Position numbers and translations under genes: made by a program | Source: Taxillus chinensis | Taxonomy: Eukaryota; Streptophyta; Magnoliopsida; Santalales; Loranthaceae | Direction: 5' to 3' | Length of the DNA stretch: 64,000 nt | Assembly (NCBI GenBank): GCA_023512835.1 | Contig: CM042085.1 | Coordinates: 45,494,189-45,558,188, forward strand | In this document: in pieces, positions 55,383-64,000 of the stretch | How the letters are laid out: each line of letters begins with the position of its first letter | How positions within the stretch are numbered: the stretch's first letter is position 1 | Notes under the pieces: generated by a model | Databases searched by the model: none | Told to the model about the DNA's origin: nothing | Seen by the model: only the letters and a program-made list of their open reading frames with translations

Positions 55383-55452
55383 TCTGTTGTCTTGCCTGAG
55401 CATCTATGGAATTCACTGCCATCTCACTTGAAGTCAAAGATCAATCAAAACA
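55383..55452 (+). pseudogene. Start of copia protease region, truncated at a template-switch-like join
   Basis: About 23 codons of the pol leader, ending where copia sequence (CAAGTGG then ATACTCG in copia 2) becomes a TRIM primer-site region (CAAGTGG then TATCAGAGCC). The join is covered by the shared CAAGTGG. Confidence 0.8.
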
Positions 55453-55722
55453 AGTGGTATCAGAGCCGGGTCCTCTAGACTGATGGTGGGATTGGGGGGG
55501 AGACTGTTGGGTCTCTAACGTCCCATAGATCAATTCCACATCGGTTAGGGCGAACATTAAGGTTGTCCTAATGAGGAGGCTCATTTGCACCTTATCACAA
55601 CGCGTTTTAACGGGTCACGGCCCGTTAGAAACAAATCCGTGCGGGCTGCGGCCCATGGGTGGGCGCGCGAGTGCCAAAGCAAACAATATTGTGATAGTGA
55701 GTGCCCTGGTCGAGGTCCAACA
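55453..55722 (+). mobile_element. TRIM retrotransposon: primer site, polypurine tract and 3' LTR
   Basis: Primer site TGGTATCAGAGC at 55455-55466, polypurine tract ATTGGGGGGGAGA at 55491-55503, and LTR 55505-55722 (218 bp, TGTTGGGTC...GGTCCAACA) with CCACATCGG, a frequent TRIM LTR block. The interior is only about 50 bp. The 5' LTR is absent, replaced by the copia sequence. No coding capacity, as expected for TRIMs. Confidence 0.8.
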
Positions 55723-55727
55723 CCTAC

Positions 55728-56933
55728 CATCACGAGCAATAGGCTGCAACTACAACATCGCCAACTGCTCCATCAGCTTCCACTCTCTCACTGCCACCTC
55801 ATCTTTCCCTTTCCTGCTCAACACATCAGCCACGACATTGCCCTTGTCTAGGGTATAGGCAAGAGTAAAGTCGAAGATCTGCAAATACTCCACCCATCTC
55901 CTCTGCCTCAAATTCAAGTAATTCTGAGTAAAAATGTACTAAAAGCTCTTGTGATCTGAGAACACCACAAACTTTTCTCCCAAGAGATAATGCTGCCAAC
56001 TCTTCAAGGCAAAGATGACAGCCGCCAACTCAAGATCGTGAGTAGGGTAATTCTGCTCATGAGGTTTCAACTGCCATGACCCATAAGCGACCACACTGTG
56101 CTCCTACATAAGCACACACCCCAAACCAATCATAGATGCATGACAATACACCTCATATGGGACGTCCTACCTAGGTAACCCTAACACCGGTGCAGTGGTC
56201 AAATGGGTTTTGAGAGCCTCAAACGCCTGCTGACACTTGTTAGTCCACTCAAACTTCACTCCCTTATGGGTCAACGCCGTCATAGGAGCAGCCAAACGGG
56301 AGAATCCCTATATAAAATGACGGTAGTACCCCACCAAGCCAAGAAAACTACAAATCTCGAAAACATTGGTTAGCCGCTCCCACGATGATACTGCCTCAAT
56401 CTTGGCTGAGTCCACCCTAACTGCCTCAACTGATACTACGTGGCCAAGAAAGTGAACCTCCTGCATCCAAAACTCACATTTGCTAAACTTAGCAAACAAC
56501 TGCTGGTCCCTCAGGGTTTGCAACACCGTTTCATAAGATACATGAATACTGTTGGTGCATTAGTGAGCCCGAAAGGCATCACCACCCACTCATAGTGCCC
56601 ATACCTGCACCGAAAAGCAGTCTTAGGGATGTCCTCCTCCCTAACCCTTAACTGGTGGTACCCCGACCACAGATCTATCTTGGAAAATCATTGGGCCCCA
56701 CTCAATTGGTCAAACAAGTCATCTATCTGAGGCAATGGATACTTGTTCTTCACAGTCACCAAATTCAGCTTCCTATAGTCAATGAAAAGGCGAAGCATAC
56801 CATTTGCCTTCTTTCCAAAGAGCACTGGAGCACCCCAAGGTGAGGTACTCAGCCTGATATACCCCTGGTTCATCAACTCCTCTATCTGCCTCTGAAGCTC
56901 CCTCAACTCAGCTGGTCCCATACGATAAACCAC
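55728..56933 (-). pseudogene. Gypsy D reverse transcriptase and RNase H
   Basis: Frame 56933-56688 starts RT ([27 protein letters not shown]). Next come [21 protein letters not shown] near 56600, then RT C-terminus 56526-56308 ([23 protein letters not shown]). RNase H follows ([34 protein letters not shown]) with several stops. Between [16 protein letters not shown] and [13 protein letters not shown] about 90 bp are missing, including the YVDD-type catalytic box, so the enzyme is inactive. N-terminal to RT, protease is deleted. Confidence 0.85.
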
Positions 56934-56968
56934 TTGGGAGCTCCCTCAACTTAGCTGGTCCCATATGA
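56894..56968. repeat. Short tandem duplication at the gag-RT deletion joint
   Basis: AGCTCCCTCAACTCAGCTGG (56896-56915) and its near-copy AGCTCCCTCAACTTAGCTGG (56939-56958) mark two units about 43 bp apart. They lie where gag C-terminus is fused to RT, with protease missing. Confidence 0.75.
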
Positions 56969-57972
56969 CAACCGCTGGGAAGACCCCCTATTGAACCGCT
57001 ATGGCTACTACCGCCAAAGATGAACCTCCTTGGGTTCAATGAGGGTTGACCCTTGTTGCCGAAGGAATTACTACCTCCCTCCTCGGTTTTGGACCTCTTG
57101 GACCCTGAATCACAATCAGACCCTCCCTGTAACTATCGACCCTGATGGGCCTGCCTTCCATTATCAAGCTCCCTCTCAACTATACGGGCTGTCTCAACAA
57201 CCTCAGCATAAGCCCTCTAACGTAGTATCGCTACCCTCTGCCTAAGGGCTGGTCTGAGACCCAAGGTGAACTTGTGGGCCTTCAGGTCCTCCTTTGCCAC
57301 AGTCTCAGGAGCAAATCTACTCGAGCTCTGTAACTCCCACTCATACTCGGGCACTGTCCTCGATCCCTGCTTCAGGCTGCCGAATTTTTCCCTCTTTTGC
57401 CACCTCAATGACTTAAGGAAGAACTCATCGTGGAAGAGTTGCAAGAACTCATCCCACAACATAAACTGCACTTCATGGCTTCCCGCGACACTCTGCCACC
57501 ACTCTAAGGCATTCCCCTCTAGCTGCCAAATGGCCAGCCTCACCTTATCCTCCTCCCGGGGTAGGAAAAAGGAAAACGCATGCTCGATCTGCCTCAACCA
57601 ATGTTCAGCAATTACTGGATCCCCCTCTCCCTTGAACCTCGGAGGATGTTCCTTTTGAAACCTCGTCACCACGTCATCCTCTGCACGAATCGATACGCCA
57701 CCTAGCGAACTCTCACGCTCACGGGGTAACTCTCCCACTGGTGGTGGTGGTGGCAGTGGCACCTGCTGTGCTGCCATCTCACGGTGCACCTCCTCCCGAA
57801 CCTCTTGCCGGGTACCCTCCCTCTGCTCTTGGACTTCCTGTCGGATGCCCTCTCACAACTGTGCCAACAACAGCACATGTCCTCCAGCGGGCTGCCCCGC
57901 ACCTGGTCCCTCATGGGCAGGTGACTCATCAACCACTGCCCCAGACGCATATGTCGCTCTCCTCGGTGGCAT
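56969..57972 (-). pseudogene. Gypsy D gag
   Basis: Starts at 57972 (MPPRRATYASGAVVDES); a TGA near 57856 interrupts it. The main frame 57789-57217 holds the Ty3 retrotransposon Gag domain (RFQKEHPPRFKGEGDPVIAE, WLRQIEHAF, ALEWWQSVAG, FHDEFFLKSLRW). The C-terminal part (57216-56969) is rich in Gly/Ser and broken. The zinc knuckle normally following is deleted with the protease. Confidence 0.85.
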
Positions 57973-58424
57973 TCTTACTACACGAAGTAAGAAAGACAAT
58001 CGTCAAAATGCGTTTCAAAATCTATCGCATGTCACTACCTCTACCCCATTTATCAATTCAATTATCACATAGCTTTACACACTTTGCACACATTTCAGTT
58101 CTCATTAAGTCACATTGCACAAGCAGCTTTTCTACAAGCACACAGCTCAAGTTATCACAAAATCAGAGTTGCACAGATTACATCACGTTCCTCGTATTTG
58201 CCTATCACATGTTTTATCCCAGTTTTCCACACAATCAAACATAGACAACAAATGCAACTAGTGCCCTAATGCCAATGCATGCAAATCCTACCACAAGACC
58301 GGACTGCCCCAAGTACACCTTAGAGGCTCAAAGAGGACCATGTTGATTGGGCATGTCCCTCAAGGCTCCTCCAAAGGACTCAAGATAACCAGATCCGCCC
58401 ACTACCCTAGGCTAACTAGACTAT
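57973..58424 (-). other. Leader of gypsy D
   Basis: Untranslated region between primer site and gag start; no gene. It includes ORFs on the plus strand that match nothing. Confidence 0.6.
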
Positions 58425-58436
58425 GCTCTGATACCA
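58425..58436 (-). other. Primer binding site, gypsy D
   Basis: TGGTATCAGAGC on the minus strand, three bases from the LTR end; intact initiator tRNA-Met complement. Confidence 0.95.
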
Positions 58437-58439
58437 TAT

Positions 58440-60331
58440 TGTCACACCCCAGATTTCCAACCCGAGGAAACCGGTTCGTGACTCCCCTTTACCCACCCAG
58501 TGGGCAAGGGGTTGGGATCACTTCCACACAGGACTTTACGCACATCCACATTAAATATTCACAAAAGCAAAATCATATTATTAATTTCAAAATGTTACAA
58601 ACCAAATGTGCCATTATTACAATTTAAACTTTCCCTTATAATATCTCCCCACTAGGGTTACAAAGGTCCCATAAAAATTAACAACACAAAATAATATTTC
58701 ACAAGGCAAAGCAGAACTGTCCTCCACCTTGGTGTTCCCTCCTAACGCCTGTAGGTCCCTGAAAAGTAAACAAAACACAACGGGAGGGGTGAGCAACCAC
58801 AGCTCAGTAGGGATCATATCTCCCAAACCTATCCCATGCTCCTAACATCTTCATGTTGACGTGCACGAGTGCAGTGCCATGGCAATACTATACAGATAGT
58901 CCATAATTAACATTTATACACAAACAAGCCACATCAACAGGTACAATCATTGGCACAGCCACACAAGCTCCATAACCAGCCATGGGCTTCCACAGCCACC
59001 AGGCTCCATAACCAGCCACGGGCTTCCATAGCCACCGGGCTCCATAACCAGCCACGGGCTTCCATAGCCACTAGGCTCCATAACCAGCCTCGAAGGCTCC
59101 AGCCACACAAGCTCCAATCTCAGCTACAAAGGCTCCAATCTCAGCCACACAGGCATACAATCAAACACATAACATACATCACAGCCACATAGGCATATAA
59201 TCAAACACATAGCATGCATCACAGCCACACAGGCATATAATCAAACACATAACATGCAGCACAGCCACACAGGTATATAATCAAACACATAGCATGCATC
59301 TCGATCAACAATCATTATATCAAGTATATTTCCCCCGAAAACCTCAAGGTTTCCCCACGTGAACTTACAACGGAACGAAGCCTAATAAACAACACTGACA
59401 TTCCCAGTCGCCTCCAAGGCCCACTGCCACGCAACGAACCCTGAGAGTTCCCATACCCTGGACGCAACATCGAAACCAAACAAAATATGCCATCGAAGGC
59501 CAACATCCATATAGGAGATCACACCTATATGGATCTATATATATATTATGACAACAACGACAATACTCTACAAATCAACCACCACAGGGCCTAACCCCGA
59601 AATGGGTACTAGAAGAGACAGAACCCGGACCTCAAAAAGTTCCTCCTTGCTCTTGCTCCCTCGCTAGACACCGTCCACCCACGCGAATCACCATAGTAAC
59701 AACGATCAGGAACTCTCTCTATCTCTCTCTCTGCGACGGCTACAGCGGCTGGCAGAAAGAAACCCTAAACCTAAAACAAAGAGACCTCCACCTCCTTTTA
59801 TAGACACCTCACTTATCAAAATGACGTAGTTTTGATAAGTGAAACCCAATGTTAAAATGAAGTAGTTTTGATAAATGAAATCCCACCATCAAAATGACGT
59901 AGTTTTGATAAAGGGAACATGCCACAACCTTCCTGCATCCACACAAGACAAAAGACCCACAATTTGAACATGGTCCTTAAGGAAAAAATGATCAGCATAA
60001 CAAAACGAATAAGACGGTGCAAATATATGGCTGCACGTGACAAAGGCCATTGTCTCATGCAAGCTCCAAATGCCCTAAGATTTCGCCACAAGACTTATAA
60101 TAACTTCTGGAAGGCTCCCATGCAAAAACATCACTGCCCGTGACACGCCATTGTCACGTGCACCCCTTAAAGGTTCCCTATTAGGCTCATCTCTTACCTC
60201 AAGCTTGCCCATCATCATACAAAGTGTTCAAGCCAATGTGTGTGGGAATAAAACTCCCTAATACCCAACAATTGCCACCCCAAAAGGCAAAACTGTGACT
60301 AACTCCACATCCCAAAACACGGGTCATTACA
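58440..60331 (-). repeat. 5' LTR of gypsy D
   Basis: 1,892 bp, borders as in the 3' LTR, next to the GTGGA duplication. Three palindromic motifs (about 59815, 59851, 59888) against five in the 3' LTR. CT tract at 59714-59733. Tandem arrays at about 58968-59100 and 59140-59300. Confidence 0.95.
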
Positions 60332-60943
60332 GTGGAGCCTGTGTGGCTGTAGTTGTGGAGCATGTGTGGCTGTGATAGTGGAGCCTATGTGGCTGTGGTT
60401 GTGGAGCCTGTGTGGCTGTGGTTGTGCCTGTTTATACATTGCTTTAATTATAAGTGCAGTTCATAACTTGTTAATATACTATTGCCACGATACTTCACTT
60501 GTACACGTCCTCATGTAGATGCTAGGAACATAGGATGGGTCGGGGAGACATGATCCCTACTGAGTTGTGGTTGCTCACCCCTCCTGTTGTGTTTTGTTTC
60601 TTTCTTTTCAGGAACCTACAGGCGTTAGGAGGAATTCCAAGGTGAAGGCCAAATGCATTGTTTTGTTGTATTTCTATTATGTTATTTTGGGAAGAATAAT
60701 GTAACCCCTATGGGGGAAAATGATGTAAAAGGTTTTCTTTAAATTAATAGAGAAGTGGTTTTTCTTATGGACATTTACTGTGGTTCGGTTTGTGGTCAAT
60801 CATTGTGGATATTTTGTATTGTCCTGTTTGATAATTATTTTCTCATTGTAAATTAATAAATTGTTTCACCCTCTTATATCCTCCGCGTGGGTAAAAGGGA
60901 GTCACGAACCGATTTCCTCGGGTTGGAAATCTAGGGAATGACA
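60332..60943 (+). repeat. 3' LTR of gypsy C, second part
   Basis: Resumes after gypsy D with the duplicated GTGGA. It begins with about four copies of a 23-bp GTGGAGCCTGTGTGGCTGTG repeat (60332-60428), then the conserved CCTACTGAGTTGTGGTTGCTCACC block, the acceptor-like TTTCTTTTCAG|G ending at 60611, and the LTR end GGGAATGACA at 60943. Confidence 0.9.
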
Positions 60944-61883
60944 TAATCAGCCAAGGCTAGAATGTAGCTATTACTGACTCGAAGGCTCGTAGATATCAAA
61001 GGCTCGTAGAATGAGATGTCAGTTAAGCACTGACTCTGATCTAGCTTTGAAGCTAGAGAGTAGAAGGAAGTTCAAAGACTCTAACTTGGAGAGTCGAAGA
61101 TGAAGACTCGTAGACTCGTAGAAATGCTACGAAGCAATATCTTTGAGGCGATGGCTAGTCAAAGGAATGGAGCGCGCTGCGGAGGAGCAAAATGGGCTGA
61201 AGTTCATCGTTTAAGTAAGTCGTTATCCCAACAACGTTTTTAAGTACGCTATGTATTGAAAGACACGTGGATGTCATCCGAGGGTGGTTTAACATGTTTC
61301 AACCGTGAAGATCGAAGGAAGAAACATGCTTAACCCTAACATAAGGGTTTCTAACTTTGTCCGACCTATAAAAGCAAGGAATGTGCCTAACTTGCAAGCT
61401 AGTGCCCATAATTTTTTGAGCAGACAAGAAACGTATCTGAAGAGATAAAAAGGCGACATAGAGTAGTTCATACGATATACAAAGAGAGAGGAAGATTGAA
61501 AGAGAGATAACAGTGAGTTAATCTGTCTTTCTTCCTCATACATTCAAAGAACAGATTGTGAGTTCAGCAAAAGGAGCGGTTAAAGGTCGAGCATAGCAAA
61601 CGGCTGAATACGCAAGAGCAGATTGCGTCAGACAGTTCTTCACAGTGAGTGAGTTGTAGAGTAATACTATTTCTGTATTTACATTTTAAAAAAGAGTTGA
61701 TCCTATTATAACAAGGGCTAGACCCTACTGTATTGAAAGAAGATAGTGGATTAGACTCGGTGTAGGTACACCCTTACCACCGTAGAGTAGATCATATTGA
61801 TCAAACCACGTAAACCGTGTGTCTTTGTCTTTTACTTTTCATACATACTTGTTGTTTGGTTGATTTTGCGTGAGACACCAACA
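60944..61883 (+). repeat. 3' part of a further LTR (copia-like), host of gypsy C
   Basis: A TATA box (CCTATAAAAG, about 61364), a GA-rich leader, a U5-like tail with GGTACACCCTTACCACCGTAG, and an end GAGACACCAACA at 61883 suggest the promoter-to-U5 part of an LTR. Its U3 start would be beyond gypsy C. No internal region follows. AAGACTCGTAG-type motifs fill 60975-61120. Confidence 0.4.
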
Positions 61884-62186
61884 TACCACCCAAACAAGAA
61901 CCACACCTGTTGGAATACCTCTAAAGTATCCTACTCTTTAAAACTAAAGGAATAGTTTGAAAGTATACAGATTCACCCTTCTCTCTGTATACACACACAC
62001 ATACTAAGACGATCACGCTTGGAACCTTGGAATATCAAATAACATTGTATGATGAATCATTCAAGGATGTTCTTGTTCTTTGATCAACACGGCACACAAC
62101 ACTTGAAAGAAGTTTCTCTCAGAGTCTCTCTCTCTCTCTAGCATTAGAACTCTCTTTCATTATGCATGAGTTATATTTCTTTAACT
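61884..62186. other. Unassigned sequence, possible LTR start at 61909
   Basis: TGTTGGAATACC at 61909 looks like an LTR start, but no matching end was found. CA and CT microsatellites at about 61990 and 62130. No gene. Confidence 0.3.
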
Positions 62187-62596
62187 ATAACGCCCCCAAA
62201 TTTGGGACCTCCAAACCGGGTGCCTTAGCAGAAATTAAATATACAATTTTTATATAAATTTCAAACTTTTAACTATTTCATCAAACATACCATTAATTAT
62301 TACAAATTTCATCCCAAGATCTTTAAGGTTTAGGGGTTTAGAGACTAAGTCTTCTTAAAATTTAACTATTTCATCAAACATACCATTAATTATTACATAA
62401 CAAGCACACGAGCAATCAAACTTAATAAATCTTTAAAATTCCATACAACTTTATTTCCAAGCACTTCTCGACTCTTTATCCTAGTTTCTCCATTCCTTTA
62501 ATTACCTGGGATTAGAAAAGAAATCATAAAAAGAGTGAGCTCAAATAGCCCGATAAGGGTAAACATAAGTGGGTAAGGAAAATCATAAAGATATCA
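62187..62596 (-). repeat. Truncated gypsy LTR (U5 end), another family
   Basis: On the minus strand the end reads CCCAAATTTGGGGGCGTTATA. It includes an acceptor-like TTTTCTAATCCCAG|G (about 62510) and a 36-bp direct repeat (62269-62304 and 62362-62397). It breaks at 62597 where the next LTR begins. Confidence 0.5.
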
Positions 62597-63968
62597 TGTC
62601 ACGCCCCAATTTCTTTCCACTTGGAATTGAGTAGTGACTGCCCATGCCCGCACCCGAAGGGACAAGGGGTTGGTGTAAGCACCTTAAAAGGACTTCTAGC
62701 ACGGGTGCTGTCCCAAACCTGCACAATCAGGCTAACATGCCAAGGGGCATGCTCCTGCTCCCAAACCATGCACACAAACACAAATTGAATAACAACATCT
62801 CATTTTATTTCATTTCAAAGACTAAATGTTTATTACAACCAAGTCGGGGAAAAACCCCTATGAAGCCAGGTGTACTATTACAAATAAAACCAAACCAAAT
62901 TTCAGAACATAAAACCAAAGTACAACAAAGGAAATAGCATAAACTCCCAGCCCCATGGGCCTAGCTCCTCAGCCTTCACCTACCGCCTACTAAACCCTGC
63001 AAAAGAACAGTTTATAGGAGGGGTGAGCAAACCATAGCTCAGTAGGGATCCAGTCTCCCCAGACCCGTCCCGCTCTACAACATGCATGATATGTGTATGC
63101 TTGTGCTCGTGTCGTGCCTAAGGCTAAAGCAGCAAACATCACCCAATAAACACTCTTTACCTGAGCCCGCACTGGAGGGCAGAGGACACCCCGCCACCAC
63201 GGCGACATGACATACCACATCCAGGAAAATGTTGCATGGACACCAATGCAACATTTTCCACCCGAGTTAGATATGGTCAACCACCTCCTCGGGCGCCATA
63301 CCTACCCTCAGGAATGGGTGTAGACTTAGCCCACCGTCGTGAGTGCTACACCGAGACTCAGGACCACGTCCTGGCCAAATCTCAAAGGGGTCCAGCTATT
63401 GTGCCTGGCCCATATCTCAGCTCAGTCTCAAACAGATCAACAGAACAACCTAGCATTACATCTCAACATGTAAACTCAGCACAACATTTACACTTTATCT
63501 CAGAAGGACCAACATGGTCAGATACAAGCCAAACACATCAGCCTCATAGGCTTAAAATCAAATACAAATCAAACACAGTACACACCAGTCACACAGGTAT
63601 ATCATCAAACACTCATATACAAGGTCTCACAGGCATTATATTGAATACATGGCATGCAGGCCTCACAGACATTTTATCAAATACATAGTGTGCAGGCCTC
63701 ACAGACATTTTATCAAACACATGGTGGGCATAAACAAACCCAGAAAATCCTCAAGCCAAATTTAACATCAGAATCAACAGAACATGCCACTGAAGGCCAA
63801 CATCCATATAGGAGATCACACCTATATGGATTTACATATATATATATAGGTGAATATCCTAAAACAGAGGAGAGTTAGGAAGAACATGAATCCCTACCTC
63901 AGACTTTGTCCTAACCTCCACGCTAGACACCTTCCAACGACGCGAACCACCACGGCAACTGCCCGGAG

Positions 63969-64000
<32 letters not shown>
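62597..64000 (-). repeat. Gypsy LTR, minus orientation, running off the window
   Basis: Starts TGTCACGCCCCAATTTC (the U5 end of a minus LTR). It carries the acceptor-like TTCTTTTGCAG|G (ending 62997, minus), the CATAGCTCAGTAGGGATC block, CACAGGCATTATA...-type repeats (63590-63720), the CATATAGGAGATCACACCTATATGG block shared with LTR A-D (about 63803-63830), the donor-like GAG|GTAGGG at 63897, and a CT tract at 63973-64000. Confidence 0.75.

Larger units (their letters stand above)
43807..55722. mobile_element. Chimeric retroelement block with opposed copia LTRs and a TRIM end
   Basis: Flanked by CCTAC at 43802-43806 and 55723-55727, inside one codon run of gypsy D. From left: copia LTR (minus), polypurine tract, Ulp1-like protease and ORF3 (minus), AT-rich sequence, tandem array, TTGACC cluster, then copia LTR, primer site and gag (plus), a switch into a TRIM interior, and the TRIM 3' LTR. 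Both outer ends are U5-type ends, TGTTGG on the left and CCAACA on the right. No copia pol is present. The block is not a normal element; see findings for models. Confidence 0.8.
40048..60331 (-). mobile_element. Gypsy element D (Tekay/Del-like chromovirus), with nested insertion
   Basis: Minus strand: 5' LTR 58440-60331, primer site 58425-58436, leader, gag, pol, polypurine tract, 3' LTR 40048-41988. The chimeric block 43807-55722 (CCTAC duplication) splits pol between RNase H and integrase. Integrase before the 3' LTR and RT upstream make it gypsy; the integrase tail with RPCRSPLCWTEVGE and a chromodomain-like end suggests the Tekay/Del chromoviruses. The gag-protease junction and RT catalytic box are deleted, so it is dead. 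Confidence 0.9.

Noticed and set aside
55504..55722. A Cassandra-type element with 5S rRNA in the TRIM LTR
   Set aside because: The LTR has CCACATCGG and TG/CA ends but I see no 5S rRNA internal promoter boxes.

Overview
The window is nuclear DNA of a flowering plant, probably a repeat-rich eudicot. It is almost entirely nested LTR retrotransposons, and I see no intact host gene, rRNA or tRNA gene. The plant origin rests on primer binding sites complementary to initiator tRNA-Met (TGGTATCAGAGC), Ty1/copia and Ty3/gypsy Pol proteins of plant type, a CACTA transposon end, a plant TRIM end, and an intron-bearing fragment of a plant mitochondrial phosphate carrier gene.

Layout. 1-5279: 3' half of a non-autonomous gypsy element (A, +) inserted in a minus-strand copia element (copia 1, 5280-15514, 5' LTR at right). 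15515-27718: a CACTA-type transposon with a transposase (DUF4216) remnant and phosphate-carrier exon sequence. It is split by a complete non-autonomous gypsy element (B, 17984-26940, target duplication TTGAT). 27719-38012: a second copia copy (copia 2, -), interrupted by an unrelated solo LTR (S, 28848-31108). 38013-60943: 3' end of an autonomous-type gypsy (C, +), whose LTR was entered by gypsy D (40048-60331, -, target duplication GTGGA). Gypsy D is in turn split by a chimeric block, 43807-55722 (target duplication CCTAC). That block holds a minus copia 3' end, long tandem arrays, a plus copia LTR with gag, and a TRIM end. 60944-64000: pieces of at least three further LTRs.

Two families dominate. 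The first is a Sirevirus-like Ty1/copia family: long Gag with CCHC knuckle and coiled coil, PR-IN-RT-RNase H order, and several polypurine-like tracts after pol. Its unusual feature is a third reading frame between pol and the 3' LTR. That frame joins a plant-transposon-type domain, a low-complexity linker, a second conserved module and a C-terminal Ulp1-like (C48) cysteine protease with its catalytic residues visible. Three copies here support the association. The second family is a Tekay/Del-like chromovirus group with 1.8-2.5 kb LTRs. Two members (A and B) have lost nearly all pol but share about 3 kb of other internal sequence and the same 3' terminus, so they look like parasites of the C/D type.

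The chromovirus LTRs share one architecture: palindromic repeats before a TATA box, a GA-rich leader, a GAG|GT donor-like site, variable tandem repeats, and a pyrimidine-CAG|G acceptor-like site. This suggests an intron inside the LTR. The copia LTRs carry a different U3 array built on CGGAGTAAGG. All coding sequences show stops, frameshifts or deletions. The best preserved are the plus-strand gag (two stops in one frame), the ORF3 segment in copia 2 and the Ulp1-like domain.
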